A DNA stretch of 64,000 nucleotides. Origin: JABDKJ01 sp039028335 (lineage in GTDB: Bacteria > Bacteroidota > Bacteroidia > Flavobacteriales_D > JABDKJ01). The stretch is taken from contig JBCCIF010000002.1 in the NCBI GenBank assembly GCA_039028335.1, positions 1 to 64,000 of the forward strand. The letters run 5' to 3'. The notes under the pieces are model-generated. The model was not told where the DNA came from, made no database searches, and was given only the letters and a program-made list of their open reading frames with translations. Positions within the stretch are counted from its first letter, which is position 1; each line of letters opens with the position of its first letter. Positions 33,959-42,433 of the stretch are shown piece by piece. A program made the translations under genes and the position numbers.

Positions 33959-34480
33959 ATGGCCTTCGAAGGACATTACTATATAGGTAAGGTCGCTAGG
34001 CTATACAGTTACAAGGGAGAACTCTACATTCGATTGTATGTAAAGGACCCTGAAATGTATTTAGAAATGGAATCAATGTTCCTTGCTATTGAAGGGGAAT
34101 TGGTTCCATTTTTTATTGAATCCATCCAATTTGGATCCAAAGGGATGCTGCGTATCAAGTTCGAAGATGTTGACAACGAAGCAGAGGCTAAAAAACTTGT
34201 AAAAAAAGAAATCTTTGCGCCTAATTCATTTCTTCCCAAGGAAGAAGGAGAATTTCATGGTCATGAAATTCTAGGCTTTTTGGTCGTTGACCAAAAAGAC
34301 GGTGAATTGGGAAATGTAGAAGATGTCATCGAACACAGCAGTAATCCGCTCATTCGTGTTGATCAGGGAGAACGCGAAATCCTTATTCCTTACCAAGATG
34401 AATTTATTATTGAAATTAACTCTTCAAAAAAAAGAATTGAAGTTGATTTACCTGAAGGATTGATTGAGATGAATGACTAG
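33959..34480 (+). CDS. rimM: Ribosome maturation factor RimM
   Basis: 173 residues. The N-terminal beta-barrel domain has YIGKVARLYSYKGELYIRLY, in the position of the family's 'G-x-x-G/h-x-G' start, and the C-terminal PRC-barrel has GFLVVDQKDGELGNVEDVIE followed by LIPYQDEFI. RimM binds S19 and helps mature the 30S head. It follows rpsP by 5 nt. Identification is supported as much by gene order as by motif. Confidence 0.9.
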   Translation: MAFEGHYYIGKVARLYSYKGELYIRLYVKDPEMYLEMESMFLAIEGELVPFFIESIQFGSKGMLRIKFEDVDNEAEAKKLVKKEIFAPNSFLPKEEGEFHGHEILGFLVVDQKDGELGNVEDVIEHSSNPLIRVDQGEREILIPYQDEFIIEINSSKKRIEVDLPEGLIEMND

Positions 34481-34528
34481 TACTCATCTATATTTATTAT
34501 TATTGAATCCTTCCCCTCGTCATTAAAA

Positions 34529-35227
34529 ATGATCTTCCGCTTCAAACAATTTTCTGTCAAACATGAAAAGTCGGCAATGAAAGTTGGCACAGATGGAAAT
34601 TTAATTGGAGCATGGACAGAAGTTGAAGAAGCGAGAAAAGCATTGGATATTGGAACAGGCTGCGGATTGCTTGCTTTAATGTTGGCGCAAAAAAAATCAG
34701 AACTCTTTATTGATGCTATCGATATCGACAAAGCGGCAATAGAAGAAGCCACGGAGAATGTAGAGAACTCCCCTTTTAACCAACAAATAAACGTAATTGA
34801 AAGTCGATTTGAAGATTGGTCCTCTTCGAATAAGTATGACCTCATCATTAGCAATCCCCCCTTCTATCATCAACAGTATGACGCAAAAGGGGAGAGCCGA
34901 ATTCTTGCTCGACAAGGCTTAATAGATTGGAAGGACTGGCTCCCAAAAATTTCAGAACATCTTTCATCAGCAGGTCGATTCTCGTGCATCTTTCCGATTG
35001 ATCAATTGGAAGAGGTGCTTCTTCGAGCCGAAAAATCTGGCCTTTTCCCCTTGAGAATCACACATATTAAACCTAAATCACATTTACCTCCACATCGAAT
35101 TGCACTTTCTTTATCCACATCTGATGAAGAGGTTCAAAAGGATCAACTGATCATCGAAAAAAAAGAAAGACATTCTTACACCCCAGAATATAAGGCCTTA
35201 CTGAAAGATTACCTTATTATATTCTGA
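34529..35227 (+). CDS. trmN6: tRNA1(Val) (adenine(37)-N6)-methyltransferase
   Basis: 232 residues. The start MIFRFKQFSVKHEKSAMKVG, then LDIGTGCGLLALMLAQ (SAM-binding motif I), IDAIDIDKAAIEEA and the catalytic LIISNPPFY identify the TrmN6/YfiC group. It methylates N6 of A37 in tRNA-Val. It lies 48 nt after rimM and probably belongs to the rpsP operon. Confidence 0.85.
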   Translation: MIFRFKQFSVKHEKSAMKVGTDGNLIGAWTEVEEARKALDIGTGCGLLALMLAQKKSELFIDAIDIDKAAIEEATENVENSPFNQQINVIESRFEDWSSSNKYDLIISNPPFYHQQYDAKGESRILARQGLIDWKDWLPKISEHLSSAGRFSCIFPIDQLEEVLLRAEKSGLFPLRITHIKPKSHLPPHRIALSLSTSDEEVQKDQLIIEKKERHSYTPEYKALLKDYLIIF

Positions 35228-35343
35228 TAATCTCCGCAAGGGAACTTTTTGATTTAATCGCCCTAGGGATTCAGAATATTACCCATTTGTCGAAACAAAA
35301 AATTTCTACTTCAGTATAAGCAAGCAACCTAATAAACCTATTT

Positions 35344-36225
35344 ATGTTCAAAATACTATCCACACTATTGTTCGTATGCCTTATTAACCAAGGGCAAGCA
35401 GCAGAAAATATTTATGAACCGAAAGAGGAAAAGAAAACCTCTGAGGAAGTATATACAATCAATGTCAGCACGTCCGGTGTTGCCATTTCTCCTTCACGTG
35501 TACGATTTAATGTAATGCCTGGTAAGTCGAAGACTCATCAGATTAAAATCAATAATGATACTGAAGAGGCCAAGGCATTTCGTGTAAAATTCAATGACTT
35601 TAACATGAACCAGTTCGGTAAAAGTCAATTCGTAGAACCCGGTAATGGTAAATATGGAATTTCCAATTGGGTAAGTGTTTCTCCATCATTTATTGAAGTG
35701 GCCCCCGGTGAGAAAAAAGAAGTCACCATTACCATTGATGTTCCCGATGACGAAGCGGGAAAAAAAGCAGCTTGGGGAATCATGATGATCGAAGAAGCAG
35801 CAGAAAGAAAAACACTTGAATACGACCAGAACAACAGCGACCAAATTTCATTTGGTATCGTTCCTACTCTGGCTTTTGGCGTTTTTCTTTATCAAAACCC
35901 TCCCGGTGTTTCAACCAATGAAGTTGAAATTCAAGATTTTTTAATTGAACAAAAAGATGAAAACTATTTTGTCAACATAGATGCGAAGAATGTAGGCACT
36001 GGAATTGCCTATTGCAAAGCTTATGTTGAATTAACCAACTTGAACAACGGTGAACAAGAGAAACTTTTGGTGAAATCTTTCACCATCGTTCCCGACCTCA
36101 CCCGCGTTTTCAGTTTTGAACTACCCGAACATTTGAAAAACGGAAAGTATTCTGCTGTAGGGGTCATAGATTATGGCAACCAAGAGGAAATCGAAGCAGC
36201 GGAATTAGAATTTGAGATCAAATAA
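35344..36225 (+). CDS. PapD-like periplasmic fimbrial chaperone-type protein
   Basis: 293 residues with a signal peptide (STLLFVCLINQGQAAE). The first Ig-like domain starts VAISPSRVRFNVMPGKSKTH and continues QIKINNDTEEAKAF, WVSVSPSFIEVAPGEKKEVT and AAWGIMMIEEA. This is the pattern of PapD-like chaperones: SP-x-R at the first strand, N-x-T/S turn, 'F-x-V-x-P-x-x-x-x-L-x-P-G' and a long G1-like strand. A second domain (about 180-290) ends with GKYSAVGVIDYGNQEE. A DUF916/Fn3-type reading is an alternative. It heads a four-gene unit with two pilin-like proteins and an usher-like outer-membrane protein, which makes the chaperone role much the better guess. Confidence 0.65.
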   Translation: MFKILSTLLFVCLINQGQAAENIYEPKEEKKTSEEVYTINVSTSGVAISPSRVRFNVMPGKSKTHQIKINNDTEEAKAFRVKFNDFNMNQFGKSQFVEPGNGKYGISNWVSVSPSFIEVAPGEKKEVTITIDVPDDEAGKKAAWGIMMIEEAAERKTLEYDQNNSDQISFGIVPTLAFGVFLYQNPPGVSTNEVEIQDFLIEQKDENYFVNIDAKNVGTGIAYCKAYVELTNLNNGEQEKLLVKSFTIVPDLTRVFSFELPEHLKNGKYSAVGVIDYGNQEEIEAAELEFEIK

Positions 36226-36270
36226 TTTTTATAAAACAAATGTTTACTAAACCCTTTAAAATTTAATGTT

Positions 36271-37053
36271 ATGAGAAAGTTGAAACTTATGATGTTGGCG
36301 GTGGTTGCAGGATTCTGCTTCCAGACGGCAAACGCACAGTTGATTGATGAGCAGGATGTAACGATTACAATGGAATTACAGCCAGTTCTTCAACTTGACA
36401 TGAAAACCCCAAACCAGCTCGAATTTGTATTCGATGAAATTGAAGAGTACTACAGAGGTATTACTCAGTATGCAGCTACAGAATTAAAAGTAAGCTCAAG
36501 TGTATCTTGGGACCTTTATGCTGTAGGTAGATCTAATGGAACGAATTGCGCTGAGTGCTGGGACCAACAATTGGTTTACGGTTCTGGAGGTGTAACTTCT
36601 GGAGCACAAGCAAACTTACCTATGAGTCTTGTAGAATTGAGACAAAACAGAGCTAACTCTGGAGCAGGTGTTGCAACTAGTTTCCCAGATTACAACCAAG
36701 CATTCTCACCAGCAGCTACTGCTTCTGGAGGAAACAGCTTGTACGTAAACGGTGGTACTAATACACCTCCTGGTGTAAACGGTAAGTATATCGCAGGTCA
36801 CTCTGGAACATCTGGTACTCCTGGTACTGATGCTATGGTTGGTGGTTCTTGGATGACTCAAACTGGAACAGCATCTGATTACTACTACACAGTTGATTAC
36901 AGAATTTTACCTGGTCTTCCTGCTATTTTCCCAATGGCATTTAACGAAGATGGGGTAACAGCTGAAGATTTATCTACAGTTTCTGCGACTGCTTATGCGC
37001 AGCCAGGTGTCTATACAATGTACGTACAGTACGTATTGTTGGAAGACCAATAA
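36271..37053 (+). CDS. Secreted pilin-like major subunit candidate
   Basis: 260 residues with a signal peptide (LMMLAVVAGFCFQTANAQ). The mature N-terminus is DEQDVTITMELQPVLQLDM: alternating hydrophobic residues (V, I, M, L) as in a donor strand for strand exchange. The middle is Gly/Ser/Thr/Asn-rich. The C-terminal strand reads PGVYTMYVQYVLLEDQ, matching the end of the next gene product (PGIYEMSVRFHLEENL). Codons are biased to AAC, TAC, GGT and ACT, as in highly expressed genes. There is no lipobox Cys, unlike type V (FimA/Mfa1) subunits. It lies 45 nt after the chaperone gene and is followed by a strong hairpin terminator. Confidence 0.55.
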   Translation: MRKLKLMMLAVVAGFCFQTANAQLIDEQDVTITMELQPVLQLDMKTPNQLEFVFDEIEEYYRGITQYAATELKVSSSVSWDLYAVGRSNGTNCAECWDQQLVYGSGGVTSGAQANLPMSLVELRQNRANSGAGVATSFPDYNQAFSPAATASGGNSLYVNGGTNTPPGVNGKYIAGHSGTSGTPGTDAMVGGSWMTQTGTASDYYYTVDYRILPGLPAIFPMAFNEDGVTAEDLSTVSATAYAQPGVYTMYVQYVLLEDQ

Positions 37054-37062
37054 AAAGAATTA

Positions 37063-37099
37063 TCAAAGCCGGCTGAAGTCAGTCGGCTTTGAATTTTTT
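37063..37099 (+). terminator. Strong intrinsic hairpin between the two pilin-like genes
   Basis: 14-base arms (TCAAAGCCGGCTGA / TCAGTCGGCTTTGA, one G-T wobble, two-base loop AG), then a run of six T. It sits 9 nt after the stop of the 36271 gene. Partial termination here would make more first-subunit than downstream mRNA. Confidence 0.85.
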
Positions 37100-37121
37100 C
37101 TTTCACCTTAAACTATTTTTA

Positions 37122-37736
37122 ATGTCACCTTTAAAACAAACCATAGTCGGTCTTTTCCTTCTACTAGTTTTGCCATTCAGTGCTCAGATTCACTGTGGCA
37201 ATGTCGAGTTGAGCGTTGATGGAAGCACCAATGCTATGATTACTTTCGATGATTTTTCGAAGTATAATGGAGGTGTAACATTAAACAATGCACTTACGCT
37301 CAGAGTAAAAGTCGATCACCAAGCTGTACCGGATCCCGATTGCAGTTGGTTCCTTAACATGGAAGTATTTAATAATCCTGGAGCAGGAACACCCATCGAT
37401 GAATGGGAAGAATTGTTTCAATACGGAAGTGGAAGCTCTGACAATCCAGATCTAGATATTCTTGAAATTAGAATTCGCAACACATGCGCTACGTCTCCTT
37501 TAAACGGGACATTTCAGACCTTTACCAATAACGGTGATATTATGGATATCATTCAATCCATGTTACCTGTAACGCCCGCAGGTTCATGTACAAGCAATGT
37601 AAACGGTCCTGGAGATTTCAATACCAATTATGATGAATTCACATTCACCGTGGATATTCGAGTGCGACCTACGCTCAATTACAATCCCGGTATATATGAA
37701 ATGAGTGTGCGTTTTCATCTTGAAGAAAACCTATGA
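37122..37736 (+). CDS. Second secreted pilin-like subunit candidate
   Basis: 204 residues from the ATG at 37122. An upstream TTG at 37089 lies inside the terminator hairpin and would add residues before a signal peptide that is complete from MSPLKQTIVGLFLLLVLPFSA. The mature protein has NVELSVDGSTNAMITFDDFS and four scattered Cys that could form disulfides. The C-terminus FTVDIRVRPTLNYNPGIYEM matches that of the previous gene product (VDYRILPG...PGVYTM). A minor subunit or tip adaptor is suggested by the position between the major subunit and the usher-like gene. Confidence 0.5.
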   Translation: MSPLKQTIVGLFLLLVLPFSAQIHCGNVELSVDGSTNAMITFDDFSKYNGGVTLNNALTLRVKVDHQAVPDPDCSWFLNMEVFNNPGAGTPIDEWEELFQYGSGSSDNPDLDILEIRIRNTCATSPLNGTFQTFTNNGDIMDIIQSMLPVTPAGSCTSNVNGPGDFNTNYDEFTFTVDIRVRPTLNYNPGIYEMSVRFHLEENL

Positions 37737-37748
37737 TCTAAGCCAACC

Positions 37749-40700
37749 ATGAAAAACATTTACCTTAAACTCTTTTTGGCTTTTCTTCTGCTTTTAAGCG
37801 TATCTTTTGTTAGCGCACAAACAGAAGAAACAGCATTCCCCATTGACTCACTCAATCAGATCATTGACAACTCTACAGATACTATTCCTACTCAAGAAAA
37901 TACGCCAGTAATTTCAAACACAGAAGAGCAAGTACAACCCTTTGTTAATCAAGACAGCCTAAACATCAAGCCTCCAAAAATGAACCGAGGTATTGAAATT
38001 TCTTTCGCCAAATCCGAACTAAAACCTGAAAGTGGCGAAATTCTTTCAAATGTTTTAAAAATTGTCAATCACAATACAGAGGCAAAAATCATCCTTCCAG
38101 AATACAACCATCCCGCTTCCTGGAAACTCGTAGGACAAAAGGATGTATGGTATGAAATTCAAGCAAACGATACCATTTATGTGCCCGTTCGAATCATTCC
38201 TCAGGCTATCGCTTCAGGGCAATCAAATTATCAAATAAATGTATTTATCTATAATGATAAAGGCATACAAATCCTAACTGATCATTTCAATTGTGTTACA
38301 GATAAAACTGTGCAATGGAATGTACAGAATAGCGATGACAAAATTTACTTTAAGCATGGAGAAAACTGGGAGGATTTATCTTTCAACATCTCTAATACTT
38401 CGGTTTTTCCACAAGAGATTTTCATGACAACTGCTGCCGCTAAAGGCAGTTTGGCATTAAGTCGTGATGGAGAAGAGCTTGAAGAAGGTGAATCAAGCAC
38501 TTTTCAATTGGATTCATTTGAGGATACAACATTTACCTATACAGCGACTATTGACAACCTCCGAAGAAACTTCAGACGCGTTTCACTGCTTGGACACATT
38601 CCAAACAGAAACAATCAAACGAGAAGGTATTCAGTATACATGAATACACAAGAAACAAAGTCTGTTGGTCAAACCGATTATAGAAATGGATCGAAAATAG
38701 ATCTTATAAAACTGGCCAATGTTTTGAGAGCTACTGAATACAGCTCAAACGATTTACCTCTTGATGTTCAAGCTAACTATCAGAATATTTTAGGTGACTT
38801 TCCTTTTCTGTCCATCAACATGAACGGATACAAGAATTTGAATAACGATGCCAGTTTAAACTACTTTACTCAACTTAATTATAACCAAGTCTTTTGGAAT
38901 GCACAGAACTTGGGAAATATTCCATGGTATTTAGGTTATTTTTCGAGAGAATGGACAGCACAAGCTGGAAACATCAATGGAGGAATCGTAGGAATGCCTG
39001 CTGTTGGAAAAGGTGTAAAAGGATCTTATTTCATAAATCCTCAGCACGAGGTAGGAGGATTCTTTACCTCTTCAAAAGGATTTCTTCAAACCGGTCATAC
39101 TGACTCATACGGTATTCATTATCAATACAATTTCCCAAATAATGGCTTTGTCATGGGAAAACTCGGACGTTATACAAATGGCCTGAATGGCACATCTGGT
39201 AACGTATTAAGTGTGCAATCAAGCTACCGTCTCGCTGAAAAACACAGTATCGGAGCATTTGGAGGATTCAGTACGAGAAACTTCTTATGGGGAGGAATCA
39301 TGACACCTCAAACAGGAGGACTATTCGGCCTCAACTATACTTCTCGATTTCTTGAAAATAAATTATTTGTGAATGTGGGAGGTCGATACAATTCCAAATT
39401 CTTTGGAAACTCGACAACTGAAATCCTTACTTCAGACGCTAAAGTACAATATGAAATCAGCAATAAATGGTCAGTATTCTATTCTGGAAACTATGCAAAT
39501 ATTGATGCATTTAATCCAGCTACGGCATTCTTCAATCCATTTTCGAGCTATGATTTTTTCCAGAACAGAGTCGTTTTCACAACGACAAATAGATGGGGAA
39601 CATTCAACCCAGGATTGTACTATAATTTCAATAAATTCTTCGATTACAATGTACAAGCAAGAGGACTCTCTCTTCGTTTTTCAAGATTGAATTATTTGAA
39701 GAACACTTTGCTTTCCTTTTACTCAGAAGCAGGATATACAGATAATAGAGGTCAAAGCGAAATTGGTGACTATTTCAATTTCAGAATGAATATGTTGTAC
39801 CGAATTCGAACCTTGACCTTAACAAGTAATTATCGCTACGGTGCCAACAATAAATCAGCACAAGATTATCAAACGGCTACCGGACAAGCGCCTCAGTTGG
39901 GAAGAATTAGCGCTTCACACCAATACCTGTTCAACAATCAACATTGGATATTGGAAACCAACACCTCTTATACGTACAACAATCGATTTAAATCACAGTT
40001 CTTAGGAATTTTTCCCGAGCTCTTTTACTTCTCGAATAGTGGATGGAGATATAGTATAAACCCTGGATATACCGTAAGTATTACCAATTACAATGCTGAT
40101 CTACTCAATCTCTATCAGAATGTGCCAATTAATTCAGATGATGTTGGAAGTAATGTAAACAAGGGATTTAGATTGAATGTTTCAGCAAGAAAAACCTTTG
40201 GAATTCCTATTCCATTTGTTAAACCACAAAATTCAAATATTTCCTACAACACCTTCTATGATTTGAATGGAAATGATGTACAAGATAAAGGAGAAACTGC
40301 TGTTCCCAATGTCGTTCTAAAGCTCAATGACTACGAAGTTCTTACAAATGACAATGGTTTTGCCTTGATCGAGAACTTGCCGCATGAAACGTATTATTTG
40401 CAATCATTCCCACTTGAAGATATGCAAGGTTGGTTTGCAAAGGTTCCAGATTCACTGGTAATTTCAACAGACATGATTATTCAAATCCCATTCGTAAGAG
40501 GAGTAAAAGTAATGGGAGATGTCATTTTGAATAGACAAGAAATAGCCGTTACAGATGAAAGACCTTTTGATTTATCCAATATCAGAGTTTCTGCAAATGA
40601 CGGCAATAAAGTCTACAGCACGCTTACTAATTTTGACGGTTCATTTGACTTGTATCTTCCAAACGGAAACTATACTTTGACAATTGACGAAAATATATTG

Positions 40701-40853
40701 GGAGACAAGTATTCTTTGCTTCAAAATAATATTGAACTTGACTTAAATAGCGAAATGGAAAACGTGTACACAAGTTTCTATATCGTAGAAAAAGAAAGAA
40801 AAGTGAAAGTCAAGAAGTTTGGTTCACAAGGAACAATCATCAAAAGAAACTAG
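37749..40853 (+). CDS. Usher-like outer-membrane beta-barrel protein
   Basis: 1034 residues with a signal peptide (LFLAFLLLLSVSFVSAQ). Residues about 75-300 look like two Ig-type domains (MNRGIEISFAKSELKPESG, NISNTSVFPQEIFMTT). About 320-820 is an aromatic, alternating-strand beta-barrel (WYLGYFSREWTAQAGNINGG, NVGGRYNSKFFGN, YNFNKFFDYNVQAR). From about 824 it reads SYNTFYDLNGNDVQDKGETA and VVLKLNDYEVLTNDNGFAL, an SdrD-B/carboxypeptidase-like fold, then a second such domain (DGSFDLYLPNGNYTLTID). A barrel with Ig-like C-terminal domains is the usher layout, but the family's N-terminal domain and plug are not recognisable. It overlaps the converging saccharopine dehydrogenase gene by 4 nt. Confidence 0.55.
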   Translation: MKNIYLKLFLAFLLLLSVSFVSAQTEETAFPIDSLNQIIDNSTDTIPTQENTPVISNTEEQVQPFVNQDSLNIKPPKMNRGIEISFAKSELKPESGEILSNVLKIVNHNTEAKIILPEYNHPASWKLVGQKDVWYEIQANDTIYVPVRIIPQAIASGQSNYQINVFIYNDKGIQILTDHFNCVTDKTVQWNVQNSDDKIYFKHGENWEDLSFNISNTSVFPQEIFMTTAAAKGSLALSRDGEELEEGESSTFQLDSFEDTTFTYTATIDNLRRNFRRVSLLGHIPNRNNQTRRYSVYMNTQETKSVGQTDYRNGSKIDLIKLANVLRATEYSSNDLPLDVQANYQNILGDFPFLSINMNGYKNLNNDASLNYFTQLNYNQVFWNAQNLGNIPWYLGYFSREWTAQAGNINGGIVGMPAVGKGVKGSYFINPQHEVGGFFTSSKGFLQTGHTDSYGIHYQYNFPNNGFVMGKLGRYTNGLNGTSGNVLSVQSSYRLAEKHSIGAFGGFSTRNFLWGGIMTPQTGGLFGLNYTSRFLENKLFVNVGGRYNSKFFGNSTTEILTSDAKVQYEISNKWSVFYSGNYANIDAFNPATAFFNPFSSYDFFQNRVVFTTTNRWGTFNPGLYYNFNKFFDYNVQARGLSLRFSRLNYLKNTLLSFYSEAGYTDNRGQSEIGDYFNFRMNMLYRIRTLTLTSNYRYGANNKSAQDYQTATGQAPQLGRISASHQYLFNNQHWILETNTSYTYNNRFKSQFLGIFPELFYFSNSGWRYSINPGYTVSITNYNADLLNLYQNVPINSDDVGSNVNKGFRLNVSARKTFGIPIPFVKPQNSNISYNTFYDLNGNDVQDKGETAVPNVVLKLNDYEVLTNDNGFALIENLPHETYYLQSFPLEDMQGWFAKVPDSLVISTDMIIQIPFVRGVKVMGDVILNRQEIAVTDERPFDLSNIRVSANDGNKVYSTLTNFDGSFDLYLPNGNYTLTIDENILGDKYSLLQNNIELDLNSEMENVYTSFYIVEKERKVKVKKFGSQGTIIKRN

Positions 40854-42184
40854 GCAATTTCTTTTTCCTGAAATGTAATTCCAAGATTTTCCAATTCGTT
40901 TAGAATAGGTGTATAAATTGCTGAATGTGTAGGCAGATGTACTCCTTTTAAGTTAATTTGATCGTTCAAAATCAATTTAGCTCCTATTGCTAAGGGAAGA
41001 CCCACCGTTTTGGCCATTCCTGTGTAGATTTCATCATCCCCAATACAAACCAATGAAGACTGTATTTCCTTGGCTTCTTCATCCATTCTAAACCTGAATT
41101 GATGCCACATGACAATCATATCTTTATCACCATCTTCCAATTGCCATTTCCGCTCCAAAAGTTGCTGAAGTATTTGAGCTGGACTGGCATTTTCAATACC
41201 TACTTTCTCGTTTTCAAATAAGCCCAGCCATTCTAATTTATCAAATACCTCATCCTCAGGATCGAGACGCAGAACATACTTCAATTTTAATTCGACAGAA
41301 TCACTTGGGTGATACGCCAAAAATGAATTGGTAAAATCGCGATAGGTCATGTTTTCCGACCCTTCTAACTGATATGTATCATCTGTCATCCCTAATTGAA
41401 CAAGCGCATCCCAAGCTCGGCAATAGCCTGATTTCCTGAGCGTACCTCGATAAATTGTAGGAATGTCTTCAAGATTATAAATCGATCGATATTTAAGCGA
41501 ATCTCTGTTGGCATAGCCATCAAATTTTCCATATCCATCAATCTGTATTTTCTCTATCCGCTTGAAAAGTTGGTTATAAGGAATGTATTTGTAACGACCA
41601 TTTCTAATATATTGAACGGCTCCTCCCTGCCCAGCCAAGACTACATTTCTCGGGTTCCAAGTAAATTTATAATTCCATGGATTGGTATCGCTCTCAGGTG
41701 CTATTAATCCTCCCGTGAAACTTTTGAAGCTTTCCATTACCCCACCCTTATTTTTCACCTCATCGATGATCTGCATAGCCGACATATGATCCAAGCCTGG
41801 ATCAAGTCCCATTTCATTCAGTATAATAATTCCAGCATCACAAGCATCTGCATCCAAAGCCTTTATATCGTCAGAAACGTATGATGGTGTAATAACGTCT
41901 TTCTTAAATGCTATGCAATCCTTAACCACGTGAATGTGAAAATGAGCAGGTAACATTGAAATAATGAGATCATGCTCTTTGATTTGCTGCTTTCGCTCAT
42001 CCTCATTCATTGCATCGAAAACAAGTCCTTTGGCATTTTGCAGTCCTTCTAAACGCTCGTCAATTAGGCTTTGTTCCCTATCAGTAACCGTCAACACCCA
42101 ATTGTTTTCACTTGAATTCTCGGCTAAATATTTTATCAATGAGGAACTTGATCTTCCTGCCCCAATTACCAAAATCTTCTTCAT
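40850..42184 (-). CDS. Saccharopine dehydrogenase (glutamate-forming, LYS9-like)
   Basis: 444 residues from the ATG at 42184. The Rossmann motif begins KKILVIGAGRSSSSLIKYLA, then VIISMLPAHFH-type strands, NEMGLDPGLDHMSAMQIIDE and FTGGLIAPESDTNPWNYKFT. This matches saccharopine dehydrogenases of the C-terminal LOR/LYS9 type, which interconvert saccharopine with glutamate and 2-aminoadipate semialdehyde. An upstream ATG at 42226 was not used because a TAAATTTG promoter box lies between it and 42184. It stands alone; no aminoadipate pathway partner is near. Confidence 0.8.
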   Translation of the reverse strand: MKKILVIGAGRSSSSLIKYLAENSSENNWVLTVTDREQSLIDERLEGLQNAKGLVFDAMNEDERKQQIKEHDLIISMLPAHFHIHVVKDCIAFKKDVITPSYVSDDIKALDADACDAGIIILNEMGLDPGLDHMSAMQIIDEVKNKGGVMESFKSFTGGLIAPESDTNPWNYKFTWNPRNVVLAGQGGAVQYIRNGRYKYIPYNQLFKRIEKIQIDGYGKFDGYANRDSLKYRSIYNLEDIPTIYRGTLRKSGYCRAWDALVQLGMTDDTYQLEGSENMTYRDFTNSFLAYHPSDSVELKLKYVLRLDPEDEVFDKLEWLGLFENEKVGIENASPAQILQQLLERKWQLEDGDKDMIVMWHQFRFRMDEEAKEIQSSLVCIGDDEIYTGMAKTVGLPLAIGAKLILNDQINLKGVHLPTHSAIYTPILNELENLGITFQEKEIA

Positions 42185-42205
42185 CAATCGATTTATTGAA
42201 TGCTT

Positions 42206-42213
42206 CAAATTTA
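42206..42213 (-). promoter_or_regulatory. Putative -7 box TAAATTTG that decides the start of the saccharopine dehydrogenase gene
   Basis: Exact TAnnTTTG on the minus strand, 21 nt upstream of the ATG at 42184. It lies inside what a start at 42226 would make coding sequence, so it favours 42184. Confidence 0.45.
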
Positions 42214-42433
42214 GATTTCTTTTCATGCTAAAAAACAGCTGTCAATATTTTATTTCAAGATTGAATTAAAGAATTGTCAAAAAAAATTTACTTTGAACTG
42301 GAATCCATGAAATAATATTCATGTGCCTGATATTCAAGGCTTTGAACAATTGGCACGGCATTTGAATTTTAAAGCATGAAACCAAGAGAATCTTTTTCCG
42401 AACAGAGAGATTTCTCTTACAAATTATTGCAAT

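Noticed and set aside
33191..33976. Long open frames on the minus strand across the rpsP tail, up to 261 residues rich in Ala/Ser, Phe/Ser or Leu/Gln
   Set aside because: They are the antisense readings of GCN/GAA repeats of the S16 tail; low complexity, no start context, no homology expected.
36271..37736. Type V (FimA/Mfa1-type) fimbrial subunits
   Set aside because: Type V subunits are lipoproteins with an N-terminal Cys and a processing site for an Arg protease; these two have ordinary signal peptides without a lipobox.
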